Positions 12,901 to 23,415 of a DNA stretch of 64,000 bases are shown piece after piece. The DNA is from Campylorhamphus procurvoides (Eukaryota; Chordata; Aves; Passeriformes; Dendrocolaptidae). The notes beneath the pieces were generated by a model, which was given only the letters and a program-made list of their open reading frames with translations, had not been told where the DNA came from and made no database searches. The number at the start of each line of letters is the position of its first letter. Within the stretch, counting starts at the first letter, position 1. A program made the translations under genes and the position numbers. The DNA lies in assembly GCA_013396655.1 (NCBI GenBank), contig WBMV01005055.1, positions 62,276 to 126,275 on the forward strand, read 5' to 3'.

Positions 12901-15900
12901 AGTTGTTGATGCTTTATATGATGATGCTTCATCTTGATATAAGAAAGATATTTTTTGCAGTGAAAACATTTATTCACTGGCACAACCTCCCCAGTGGCAC
13001 ATTACAATCCCCATCGCTGGAGGTTTTGCAGGTGCAGTTGCACAGGGTGCTGGATAATCTTGTCTTGGCCCCCTTTCTCATGAGTGATTGAACCAGGTGG
13101 TCTGTCGAGGTGCCTTCCAGCCTGGGCTCTTCTTTGATTCTGTGGTATTATATTCTGCTAGATGGTGTCAAAGTAAAGTTGGAGATCAGTTTTCTGTTAT
13201 GTTTTAAACCTACCTATTGTACTGATTGAGACTTGCACATACATGCTCCTCTGTCTTTTCACAGCTGTAATTATTCTGCTCCAACCAAAATCTTCTAGGT
13301 AATTTTTCTAGAGATCTCTGCATAGAGATTGCAGCTCAGATCTCTTTTGGGCTTTTCTTCCAAGAAAAGACACTTTTCCCTAATAATGGATAATGATAAG
13401 GACTAGTTTCATGGGAGCGTCTCTCTTGAGGTCTTGAAAAATAAACAACAGCTGAAGCTCAGAAGAAAACAGTAAGAAGCTCCAAGACATATGAAACACC
13501 AAGGCTGCAGCCACATTGCAGGTGTTGGTTCAGACTCTTTTGCTTACATACACACATGACTATGCACACACACACACACACAGGGATGGCTGAGACTCCC
13601 TGGTCTCACACCACACCCCAGTGCTGTCAGCCCTAGAGATACAGCAGCGCTCTCACACCCGGAGCTCACCAGTGCACATCCACTCAGGCTTCTTGCTCCC
13701 TCACCCTTCATCTCACTGATGCCTGCTCTGGCGTGGTCTCACTGGTGCTCACACATTCACTTGCACACCTGCACTCAGCTTGGTTGTTGGCACTGCAGGC
13801 AAAGAGAACCCTGTGATCCATGATCCCACTTTCCCTTGTGTGGTTAGGACATACAATCTTTTCCTTTTAATTAGAAATGCCAGTGTGAATCTCTGGTATG
13901 AGGCTACTTAGACACAGTGGAAGAGTGTGTTCTGACAGCTTTTGCTTGTGATGGGTCTGTTACTCCTTACATTTCCCCTAGACAGGAATTTTTTAGGTCA
14001 AGGTTGTCTTTGAACCTTCAGTGCCTCTTGTCTGCGAGCTTTCAGGCTGATAAATGACCGTCTGTATTGTCAGAGTTTAGTTCTATTGTCAGTTTTGCAA
14101 TGCAGCAGGGGAGGGTGCTCTGCATCTAAGCTTTACTTTGATATGCATTGGACTTGAAATGTTTCTTATTTGCTGTCTCTGTGCTTTGTTTTGTAGCTTA
14201 ACAGTTTGGAAATGTCGTCTATTTGCTAAGAAATGAAATCTGTTTGACACCTGGTCATTAAATAGGATACATTTTATTCTTTTGTTTTTATTTCCAGATT
14301 TCTAGGTCAACTTGTCTTCCACTTGGAAATGTTAATATGTTTACTTTTGTCATTGTTTTTCAGTATGGAGGCTTTCCTCTGAAAACAAAAATATTTAAAA
14401 TATTTTTATAAATAAAATACCATTTTGGAGAACAGAGGCAGAGAGATATTTTTAATTAGAAGAGAAAGAAATTAGATTTCCTGATCAGAATTGAGTGGAT
14501 GAACTACATACCAAACATAAATCAACTGAAATTAGTCTTAACAGTGCTGAATGTGTTGACTATTCACAACTTAATTTTGGTTCTTATTTTAACAGTTTGG
14601 ATTTAGATGGCGACATGAGAAAGAAGTAATTTCAGGAAAAGGTAATGCTATCTTTCATTTTTTATTACATTTCTTCGAGCTTTTCTTCCTGAATTTTGAC
14701 ATAATTTTGTTACACAGTATTTGACAATATGGTAAGTTTATCAATAATAATGGACAATAAATTGATTTAACTTCCAACTTCACTGTTTTATCCCACATGG
14801 GTCTAGAGTTAACACTGATCTGCATATATTAAAATTAAAAGAACATGTGGTTTCTTTTCATAAGATCAGATTTGTAATGAACACCACCATAATGCATTTG
14901 ATAGTGTAGAATTTGCATGGATGTGCTTTTTAGCTGCTTTTCTCCAATAGTTCTGTTACCTTGTTAGCCTTTGATGCTCTTAATTGAAGTCTCTCAGTAC
15001 TTTTTCTCAGGAAATTATTTATTACAGTTTCTTTAATGCTGTTCTGCAAAGTGCTAACTTTTTAATCGAAGTTTCTTCTGTGATGTCTGTTTTAGCCTAA
15101 ATTGGTTTTGAAAACTTAGGTGGGAATAATCGGAATGGTTATCATATCTCCCAATTCCATTTCTAAATCAGTAGCTTCATTCTGTGTGTGAATTCTTACC
15201 AATGTGTTACTGAGGCCTTGCACAGTGGTTCCCATTCCATGGCCTAAGTTCTTGGGTTGCTGAACAAATGAGAAAATGAGGTGAATGTATTGCCCTTCCT
15301 GTGGATGGATCCTCATGCATGTGCAGTTTTCAGAAATCATGGATGCACATGCAAGAAAGTTGCCTGGAGTGATACTGTTGATCAGTGTCACTCAGTTACA
15401 GTTCTGTAAAGAGCTTCATTCTGTAAACAGCTCTATTATAACATATTATAAAAAGTTAAAAAAATACGTTTTCTGAAAATACGTATTTTTCACACTAGGA
15501 ACTGTGAACATTAATGGTGAGGAATTTTAAGCTATATGAAGATTAAAGCTTCTTAAAGTAGTTGTAGTAATATATTGCATCCAGCACTACAGGTTGTATT
15601 ACCAGGTAGCTACATTTGATACATGCTTTATTGAATGCTCTAAAAAGATAATTAAAATTAAACGATTTTTACATCTTCATGGGGGAAAATAATTTAAAAA
15701 TGCATTGTACTTTTAATATCTGGTCCTCCATATTTTAAAATGTGGCGTAAAATGCATAATTGCATGTTTGAAATTTTTTAATGGAATCCTAATGAAAAGC
15801 GTACAGTGGAATAAAAGAATTGATAAATCCTCCCTTTCACCACTGGAGGGCGCGAGAACCCAACGCGCTCGGTGTCGGACGCTCTCCACGAGTGCGGTTC

Positions 15901-18900
15901 CAAACGATCCTTTAAAAAAGACGTGGGTCTTTAATGCTATTTTTAAGTATAAATCAGCAATATAAATTGATGTACTCTAATAAAATGTTAATACCTACCT
16001 GTCTGATAATTCACCTTGTATGTCATTATTTCAGCTATGGCGGTAATAGTGGTGGGGAGAACCACTGTTGGTGCACTGTACTATGGTTTTGGGTGTGTTA
16101 AGAAGGGAATTTAGGAATGGGTTACTCTCATTTGGTTGCTTTGCTGTTGATACCTGTCTTTGCATGGTCACGAAGAAGAAGGGCTAGGATAAGTGAATGG
16201 AGAGGTATCACTTCCCTTGTAATACTAATTCTAAATGCCACATTATTTCTTTTGCCTCTTTTCTCATTCCAATCTTTTGCTGTAGGTGTTTTGAAAGGAG
16301 GTCATATTGGAGGTTGCTCATGACATGGGATATGATAGCCATACCATACATAGGGTTAAACATATTTAATGTATATGAATTGAAACTCTTTTTTTTTAAT
16401 GGGAGTCCTGGGGGTTTTTACCTTCAAATGTTTGCATTGCAAGTGGTGTTTCATTGCAGAACTGAAGTATCTGAGGACACTGCCAATCCATTAGTTAGCA
16501 GCTTAAGCAGAATTTTCTGAGGTTAATCGTTCACCAACAGTGCTGCTTGTGAGCCTATTAATACACATCCTTCACATCCCTTCTGCCAGCCCTGTATATG
16601 AATCAGTCGTCAGCAAAGGGAATATATATATCTTCATTACTCCAATATTGGGATGTCAGTGGTGTAAACATCACTGGTTATGTGCAGATTGTTTTAAAAG
16701 CAGTGTTGCTTTTCACATAACGAACTGAAGGACGCTTTTAAAGCTGACATATAATCTCTCAGTTTTTACTTCCTTTTCTTAAAAGAAAGGTGTTTATGGA
16801 AAGTCATAAGAATACAAACTGTATGTGCAATCAGGTAAATTATTTGGGTAATAAGAACATGGGCATCTTCATTTGATAAGTACATGATACTTTCAATATT
16901 TTGATGTCATTAAAGATGCCTGTCTGAATCACACTTTCTGATCCATCATCCCCTACTAAGTAAGTAATTATTTAGGATATAGAATGTATCCTAGTAACAT
17001 TCATTTCTTCAGAGTTCAATATTAGGCTTATTATTTCATAGCATATCTTCATCCGTGCATTTCAAAACCCAGTTCAAACTCTGTTTTTTCTTTGCAAATA
17101 GGCAGTAATAGGCAAGTATGATTGATTGATTGCTTTGTGTTCTCCGATATTGTTTTCTTAATCTAGATGTTATTTTTAGATTTGTATTCTTTTTTCTTTG
17201 AAAGAAATGGGAAATAAAACCCAAAAACTGTGCAAAATTGGAAATAACAAATCCAAACCTATGCATGTTAATCACTTAACTGCACTTTACTGTTTTTGAT
17301 CTCTTTACAGGTCAGTTTTCCTGTGGAAATAAACACTGTGATGAGGAAGCAGACCTGAAGAGCTGGGAGGTGAATTTTGGTTATGTTGAACATGGTGAAA
17401 AGAGGAATGCACTTGTGAAATTGCGTAAGTCAGCCCTTCAGGGATGTGGACACTTTAAAGAAGACAAATACCTTGTGTTCTAAAAGCCATCGAGCAAGAC
17501 TTGATGATACTGATACTAGTTCATGCAAAATGGAAAATGCTGAGTAGGAGATAATTTTGTTAAATTAATCACAGATGGTCTTGATTTAGAGAGAACTACT
17601 ATTATCATTATATATGATCAAGTTGTTACATGTTGACCATTTCATACTGTATAATGGGTGGTGTCATGAAATTAGAGTAATTGATTATAAGCTGTTTTGT
17701 ATACAGGCATGTCTAGTTTTAATGACAATGCTTCATTGCAAGAAGGATTTCAACATTGTCATTGCCCTTTCAGTTACTCGGCTTAGGAGTTGTTAGGCTT
17801 TTTGACCAGACAACTTCCTGCACACCTTCAGCTCTACTGATTTTAACATTCATGTTTTCTTAAAAAAGTTCTACCTTTAATTAAATAATTTCCTTTCCAG
17901 TCTTCCATCTTGACTGGGATTTTCTTGTTCAGTATTGTGTACATTTTGATGCATCATCAGATGATTAAACTTACCGTGGTTTACACAGTTACTTTGTGTG
18001 AAACAAGCTGAGGGTGTTCTTTTCCTTTTGTGCACAAGACACTCCGTGTGGGAGCACTTGGTCTCTGGGAAAGCTCTAAGATATTTATGGGTCTTCAGCA
18101 TTATTGTAGTACAATTTGATCTGTCCACAAAGATTCATAAAATGGGATGTCTGTATGTGATAAGCACTGATACTTTTTTAATGAATAGTTGCCAATGATA
18201 AACCTGTAATCTTTCCCCATGTTTAGTAAAATCTGGATTTGTACTGAAGACTTTCATTGTGGTGCTTTTCTTAGTCCTAACTGCAATTATATTGTAACCA
18301 CTGTTTTGAAGGAAAAGCTACTGAAACTGAAAGATATAGTTCTATCTACAAGTTTTGATAATTATGCTTATCAAAATCATGGCTGCAATGTTCTAATTTT
18401 TATTTTTTCAGGACTATGTCCAGAATGTTCCTACAAACTAAACTTTCATCACAGGTAATGAAATATTTTGATAATATGGGGCCTGAATTATTGATAGGTT
18501 ACAATTATGAACAGCAGATAGGGGAAAGACTTCAGCTAGACGATTAGGAACTTCATTTATGCTGAAATAGCATAAATATTTTGGAGTTCTTATAAAGCCA
18601 GTGACTTGTCCCTGTTGTGAGTTAGAGATTGTGCTAACGAGAGTGCAAGACCCCTCAAACTGGAAGAATCCCATCCCTGCCACCACAGAAGTTTTATTTG
18701 CCTTATTTCAGCTCAGTGATTATTTTTCTTATCTGAATATTTATGCAAAACACTTATTTTCCCTCTTGCTGTATTTTAGAGCTGAAATGCTTTCCCTTTT
18801 ATTAAAAGTCTTGGGTTTATGTGTATCAAGTGACTGCGCTTGGAAAGTTTGAACTTGAGTTTTCTTCTGAGAATCACTTATTAATAGGAGAAAAAAGTAA

Positions 18901-21900
18901 TGTATTTTGAACCTACAAAATATGTGCATTACGATTTTTTTATGACTGTCTGTAGTGTTATTGAATTCCACAGCCATTGACACTTAGTTTTTATGATTTT
19001 TTTTTAATCGTGATGTGACATTAACTTGGTTGCATGTCTCCATAGTTAAGCCATACAATTATCTGCTAAGCATATGAAAAAGAAATCTTTGAGCTAGGAA
19101 ACAATGATTTCTTTTCTAAAGTAACACAAATCAAACATGCGTCTAGTAGTTAATCTATTTTAAAAGTTAATTCATATTCAGTTTCACTAGAGCATTATGT
19201 AGGTAGATATTAAGAAGGATAATTAATTCCCTGAGGTTACTTTGGTTTGTCTTGATTTTTGGAACTAAAATCATAAAACCGCTTGAATTCAGAATAAACA
19301 TGGTCAAACATTTTGTTGGTTCCAGAGTAATACTTATTTTGAAACAATTTCACTGACTTCTTTGTACAAGGAAGCTTGAAAAAGTTAGCCTATGTTCTTA
19401 CAACAAAACTGTATAAGTAATGCTGAAAATAAAATACAGGGGTTGCTTGGTTGTAGCAGCTTCTTAGGCTTCTGAGTCCTCTACCTCAGGTTTTGTTGCT
19501 ATCTAATATGAAAAAGTATTTTAAGTATTACCTGTATTTTTATCATCACATATATACAAAATTGTTTGCTAAAAGAAAAAAATTCAATATAAGTAAGAAT
19601 TTGGGATGTTATAAAGTTATTTGCTATATTTAATGTTTGTTTGACAACTCACTGTTTTTGTTGTCTGTATTAGCGTTGTATTACTGACTGTAGCATTTCC
19701 TGTCCTTTGCCTTCTGCTATAGAGCATAAAGTGTTTCTATGGCACGTTTCCTTTTAACTCAATTGATTTTTTTCAGTGTAGCTACTATTAGATTTCTGAA
19801 AAAATGACAACTGTTTGACTGAATTAAATAGTTCAGATTTCCTGTTGCATAAGAACTAAACATAATAGAGAAGGTGTACGTTCATCTGTTTTAAAGGAGG
19901 AAAGAAGTCAAAACACCCAAGAAAAGAGGCACAGCGGTACAGAACTCTAAAGAGCCAAAAAATAAGAAGACAAAATTATCTCGTTCAGCAAAAAAGAAGT
20001 CCAAAAAAAAGACCCATAAAGGTACATTTAAGTTTTACACCTTCAGTTATTAAAATATTCAGATGTGTTAGTTGAACCTTAGTTTTGTTATAGCTGCATA
20101 GATATAGACATATAATTACGTATAAATATAGGTAAATACATTTAGTTATCCATAGAGATATGTAATTTTCTTGACCGTAATACAGGTAGTCAAAAAGATA
20201 AATTTCTTAGGTAAAATTTCGTAGATGCAAAAAGAAGATAAATTTCTTAGAGAAGGAGAGCCTTTTGAAAAATATGCATCACCAGGAAAATTTGTCCAAG
20301 AATTGGACATTGCACACCAGAAAGGTTTGTGAAGTATTTCATTCCATGAGGCTTTGGGGTTGAAAGCCTTTTGGAAATGTTAGATAACCTTTTTACACCA
20401 CAGATCTTGGGATAACACAATTGAGCTCGAACTGATGACCCTTGCACTCATGCAAAAAAAAGTCCTTTTACTTCAGTGTTTGCTTGCTCTCTTTACATGT
20501 GGTGCGTGCGTGCATGTGCACGTTTATGTGTAATATATTGTGATAGAAATATCCTTGTAAACAATTTAAGATAATAGATAACCAAGGTAAGGTTACTATT
20601 TTTTTTTTCTGTTTTGGTGTTTCTTTACAGATCAGGTTTCTTCAGAAGAGTCAGATAATTCTGATAAAGGTAAAGGATTTATATTTTTGTAATAAATTGT
20701 ATTATTTGGATATTTGTCATTTATCTTAGTTTTATTAGTGGTTTTAATATAAGATAAAATTGTCTGCAAACAATCGAATATGAAGGTTCAAATTAATTAC
20801 CCACATATCTTGGATAAAAAATGTAGGGAATTTCGAGAAGGAAATTGTTTAAGCAAAGAATGAAAACATGGGCAGAAAACAGAATGGAAATAATCAGAAA
20901 AATGAGAGGTCATACTATAGAAAAGAGTAGAGGGTGCAAAAACAGGTACTTTATTAGTTGCATGGGGTCAGGTATGCAAATATGTGCTGTGTAAAGAAAG
21001 TACTTTTATAATATTTTTCTTCACAGAAAATCTGATTTGTACTTAAATGTACTCTGCTCAAAAAAAAAAAAAGAAAAAAAAAGATTTTAATTAAATCCTA
21101 GGCATTAATTAAAGTCTTTTCCAGCTGCCACTGGTAGTACCTCAGAGACCTACCTGTTTCAGGTGCACTGAGTCTCAGGCACTGGTTGTCTCTGTAGCCC
21201 AGTAATTCAGGTCTCCAGGTTTTTTTTTTGATGAAACAAGCCCCATCTCCTGGTAATGCCAATTCCTGCTGCAGACTGTCTACAAGAGATTGAGTGTTTC
21301 TACTGATTGCTCTGCTCTGCTATACATTTTTGAGGATGCCTCCAGGCTCTGGGTTTTCACAGTTAGATACAGGAAGACCTGAAGCAGTTTTCTTATGACT
21401 AGGACCAACCAAAGTTTCTGTTCTGTCAGGAAAGCTTTATTGGACGATAGGGTTTTTTTAGGTCGGGGCATATTTCTGATGCATTTTCACTCCTGTGTAC
21501 TTAACATGAAAGAGTTACGCAGTAATCTGTGTTTTCTGACAATTCCACTGGTAAGTCACAACTGCTAAAAATTATTGTTTAAGTAAGGTAGTTGATTCAT
21601 TTAATATCATTAATTGACAATGTATTGTAATGCTGGGTTTGTGATTATTTAATTTTAGGAACAAAATCTATGCTGTTTTGTCAAGATCAGTGTTTTCACA
21701 TGGTGGTTGTTTTGTTTGACCAAAACATTAGTTCTTGATAATCTAAGAATCTTTGTGATGCTACATTGATTAATGTTGCAAAACTAAGTAAAGTGTTCAG
21801 TTTATACTCGTGATTGCAATTGAACATTGCTCCTAGCAGTATACCATCTAAGTAAAAAAAAGATGAATTATTTTAAAATTAATTTCATAAACACTCTAAA

Positions 21901-22484
21901 TATTTTAACAGATTCTGATAACAGCAATACAGAAGATGGTCCTTCAGATGCTGACTTCTGGAAAGGTCCTCTACAACATGCAGACAAAAAGTCACGGTTA
22001 GTTTGATCTCGTGAGCTTACAGCTACTAAAATGTACAGTGTCCATTCAGAACTGCAAAGGCAGAGTTTTTTCCTGAGTGTTTCAATGATTAGTCTGTCAT
22101 TAAAAGTTACGTCAAATATTTTCTGTGCTGTGAACCTAAGAATGTGTTTTTAAAGAGGTGACATACACAACTTTGAAGAAGAACCTTTGTCAAGACACTG
22201 ATACCACTGCTGTCTTACCCCCTACTGTACCGTTAATTATTTTAGAAGTAAATCCTAACAGTCAGCTCACTGCTGTTGCACAGTTAAAAAAAGTGAAGGG
22301 TATTGGAATAAGGAGAAATTATCTATGCTTTTTACAATTCTAATAAGAATTTTGCTAAATTTTTTTCATACAAAGATTATCTTCTAGGTTCAAATCCAAA
22401 GCAGAACTGTCATTGACATTTTGTTGTTGTTGTTCTTACAGGGAGGAGGAGTTTGATGAATACTTTCAAGACTTGTTTCTCTAA
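6858..22484 (+). CDS. FRA10AC1: FRA10AC1, nuclear spliceosome-associated protein (start exon unresolved)
   Basis: Thirteen exons join in frame to 957 nt (318 codons plus stop): 6858-6934, 8905-8997, 9092-9137, 9936-10012, 10702-10785, 11257-11341, 14596-14641, 17311-17424, 18412-18454, 19897-20021, 20631-20669, 21912-21996, 22442-22484. The product aligns along its length with human FRA10AC1 (315 aa): HGGYDSDFSD near the N-terminus, TDLDVIRENHRFLW, EKRLAKKYYDKLFKEYC, the core GFRW...KSWEVNFGY.EHGEKRNALVKLRLC.EC, a Lys-rich tail, and the C-terminus EEEFDEYFQDLFL. Residues C174/C179 and C210/C213 (counted from the first codon of exon 2) form a C-x4-C...C-x2-C pattern, possibly a zinc site. The protein is nuclear and reported in spliceosomal complexes; its mechanism is poorly known. 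No in-frame ATG opens exon 2, so an upstream exon must supply the start. No stop or frameshift was seen. Confidence 0.95.
8905..8997 (+). CDS. FRA10AC1: FRA10AC1 exon 3
   Basis: Encodes RIEEDGLLIKPFQKAKQGSV through AAEECD, matching the human EDDLLLQKPFQKEKHG segment. Phase 2 on both sides; the following intron is only 94 nt. Confidence 0.95.
9092..9137 (+). CDS. FRA10AC1: FRA10AC1 exon 4, before a U12-type donor
   Basis: Encodes REEARKRRFHLISMSA. The exon ends in phase 0 at GCT, followed directly by GTATCCTTC, a close match to the U12-type donor consensus. It contains the first in-frame methionine of the recognised exons, too far inside the conserved region to be the start. Confidence 0.94.
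9136..9936 (+). other. FRA10AC1: Probable U12-type (minor spliceosome) intron, FRA10AC1 intron 4
   Basis: The donor at 9138-9146 reads GTATCCTTC against the U12 consensus RTATCCTTT. The likely branch site at 9916-9923 reads TCCTTAAT against TCCTTRAC, with the branch A about 13-14 nt before the acceptor AG at 9934-9935. That short spacing is typical of U12 introns. The last stretch (TTGCATTATTCAG) lacks a strong polypyrimidine tract, also typical. Protein conservation fixes both exon edges. Confidence 0.85.
9936..10012 (+). CDS. FRA10AC1: FRA10AC1 exon 5
   Basis: Encodes YERHKKFVHDYILYCGGKIE and DFRRSG, matching human YQRHTKFVNDYILYYGGKKE. Starts in phase 0 and ends in phase 2 at TCTGG|gtgaga. 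Confidence 0.95.
10702..10785 (+). CDS. FRA10AC1: FRA10AC1 exon 6
   Basis: Encodes ANDKTDLDVIRENHRFLW followed by KEEDEADMNW. This is one of the most conserved blocks of the family. Confidence 0.96.
11257..11341 (+). CDS. FRA10AC1: FRA10AC1 exon 7
   Basis: Encodes EKRLAKKYYDKLFKEYCIAD and LSRYKENK, nearly identical to human. Ends in phase 0 with AAG|gtatgt. Confidence 0.96.
12935..13145 (+). mobile_element. CR1 LINE 3' fragment, plus orientation
   Basis: Diverged CR1 3' end. It begins near ATAAGAAAGATATTTTTTGC and passes through the GGCACAACCTCCCCAGTGGC and CCCCATCGCTGGAGGTTTTG blocks. It ends with GTGCCTTCCAGCCTGGGC and the GATTCTGTG octamer-type terminus of CR1. It is 5'-truncated, as most CR1 copies are, and noncoding. 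Confidence 0.85.
13564..13582. repeat. CA dinucleotide microsatellite
   Basis: About nine CA/AC units in tandem within FRA10AC1 intron 7, at the edge of a CAC-rich region. Confidence 0.85.
14596..14641 (+). CDS. FRA10AC1: FRA10AC1 exon 8
   Basis: Encodes FGFRWRHEKEVISGK plus one base of the next codon (phase 1), matching human FGFRWRVEKEVISGK. Confidence 0.95.
15840..15920 (+). promoter_or_regulatory. CpG-dense block with CTCF-like motif in FRA10AC1 intron 8
   Basis: About ten CpG dinucleotides lie within roughly 65 bp, against almost none in the flanking AT-rich intron. At its left edge CCACTGGAGGGCGC (15840-15853) resembles the CTCF core (CCACNAGGGGGCGC type). A regulatory or insulator role is inference. 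A remnant of an old GC-rich mobile element is an alternative. Confidence 0.45.
17311..17424 (+). CDS. FRA10AC1: FRA10AC1 exon 9, Cys-x4-Cys half of possible zinc site
   Basis: Encodes GQFSCGNKHCDEEADLKSWE and then VNFGYVEHGEKRNALVKL. C174 and C179 pair with the C-x2-C of the next exon in a possible zinc-binding arrangement; the metal role is inferred. Confidence 0.96.
18412..18454 (+). CDS. FRA10AC1: FRA10AC1 exon 10, Cys-x2-Cys motif
   Basis: Encodes RLCPECSYKLNFHH, matching human RLCQECSIKLNFHH. Ends in phase 2 with CACAG|gtaatg. Confidence 0.95.
19897..20021 (+). CDS. FRA10AC1: FRA10AC1 exon 11, lysine-rich tail
   Basis: Encodes RKEVKTPKKRGTAV followed by a Lys/Ser-rich stretch to KKKTHK. 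This is low-complexity and basic, probably disordered and including nuclear localisation signals (inference). Less conserved than the core, but the frame and both junctions fit. Confidence 0.9.
20631..20669 (+). CDS. FRA10AC1: FRA10AC1 exon 12, small acidic exon
   Basis: Encodes DQVSSEESDNSDK, a 39-nt phase 1 exon rich in Ser/Asp/Glu with possible CK2-type acidic sites. Its length is a multiple of three, so skipping would keep the frame. Confidence 0.88.
21912..21996 (+). CDS. FRA10AC1: FRA10AC1 exon 13
   Basis: Encodes DSDNSNTEDGPSDADFWKGP and LQHADKKS. The conserved WKGPL matches human ELWKGPLPETDEKS. Confidence 0.94.
22442..22484 (+). CDS. FRA10AC1: FRA10AC1 last coding exon
   Basis: Encodes REEEFDEYFQDLFL and the TAA stop at 22482-22484. 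The C-terminus is almost identical to human (EEEFDEYFQDLFL). Confidence 0.97.
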
Positions 22485-23415
22485 CTCTTGAAATTGATGT
22501 AGGCTGATTTTCTTCATGAATTGTCAAGATGGAAGTCTCGAAATCCAGTCATAATTTACCAGAGACCTCTTATTGCCAGCATCCCTTTTCTACAGTCACT
22601 CATGTGAACCATTTGGATAGATTATGTTTGTAGAAGGCTTCAAATCTAAAAACTTACTGTTTCTTGTGGTAGGCTGCATACGCATGAAACAAGAGAAGTA
22701 ATTTTTTCAGTGCAAAAGATACATGGCACCCAAACTTAAACAAACAGGAATATAGTTTATTGACATTACATCATGGAAGTTCACTGCTTTTTATTTTATC
22801 CCAAACTTCAGTTGTTACCAGATTTTTGTAAAGGAGAATTCTGTAAGTTTCTGTGAGTAGTTTAATGTCATATACTCTAATATTAATATTTTTAATTCAT
22901 TTAACAAGAGTTAATAGCCTTAAATTTATTGGTCATGTAGACTTTAATATTCAGGTAAATAAGTATTTTCAAATGCTATTGGAGAAGTTCAGATTTTATC
23001 AAGTATGTACTCTGCTTGAATTAAGTAAATTATGGGGGAAATGTGTCCTGTACTCCTTTAAAAAGTTCCATTTATTGTGACTTTATTTTAAATTTTAGTT
23101 ATAATTTGATGCATCTTGTAATTCCATTTATAAAAATTTGGTTGTTTGGTGAAATTTTTGATGCAAAACATAACGTGTGTGGCTTTCTACCAGAGCTGTA
23201 CATGTGACTTTTATGTTATCTCTGGCTTCTGATCTCCTTTCCATTAATTGAATGTTAATCCTTCTTTAAAGTGTAATCCTAAATATACAAGTAAAGCTTC
23301 AGAAAACTTACATTGCTTCAGAAACTTACTGGATTTGTCTTCCTCTTCAAGGTGTAACATATCTTTAAAGATTTGTTTGGTTATGTTTCCAAATAAACAG
23401 TCTGCACATGAATAG
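22485..23415 (+). other. FRA10AC1: Probable FRA10AC1 3' UTR
   Basis: AT-rich sequence after the stop. The first canonical AATAAA I find is at 23392-23397, followed by T/GT-rich sequence, giving a 3' UTR of about 0.9 kb. Later AATAAA copies (for example 24826-24831) could serve longer transcripts, so the true end is not fixed. Confidence 0.5.

Larger units (their letters stand above)
11342..14595 (+). other. FRA10AC1 intron 7 (3.25 kb) with CR1 fragment and CA repeat
   Basis: The largest intron between the recognised FRA10AC1 coding exons. It holds a truncated CR1 (12935-13145), a CA microsatellite (13564-13582) and a less AT-rich, CAC-rich stretch at about 13500-13830. No other gene signal was seen. 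Confidence 0.7.

Noticed and set aside
15840..15920. tRNA or tRNA-derived SINE (a GGTTCCAAA string resembles a B box)
   Set aside because: No matching A box, acceptor stem or cloverleaf on either strand.
21060..21083. Poly(A) tract as the tail of a processed pseudogene
   Set aside because: No gene-like sequence precedes it; it is a simple A-rich run in FRA10AC1 intron 12.
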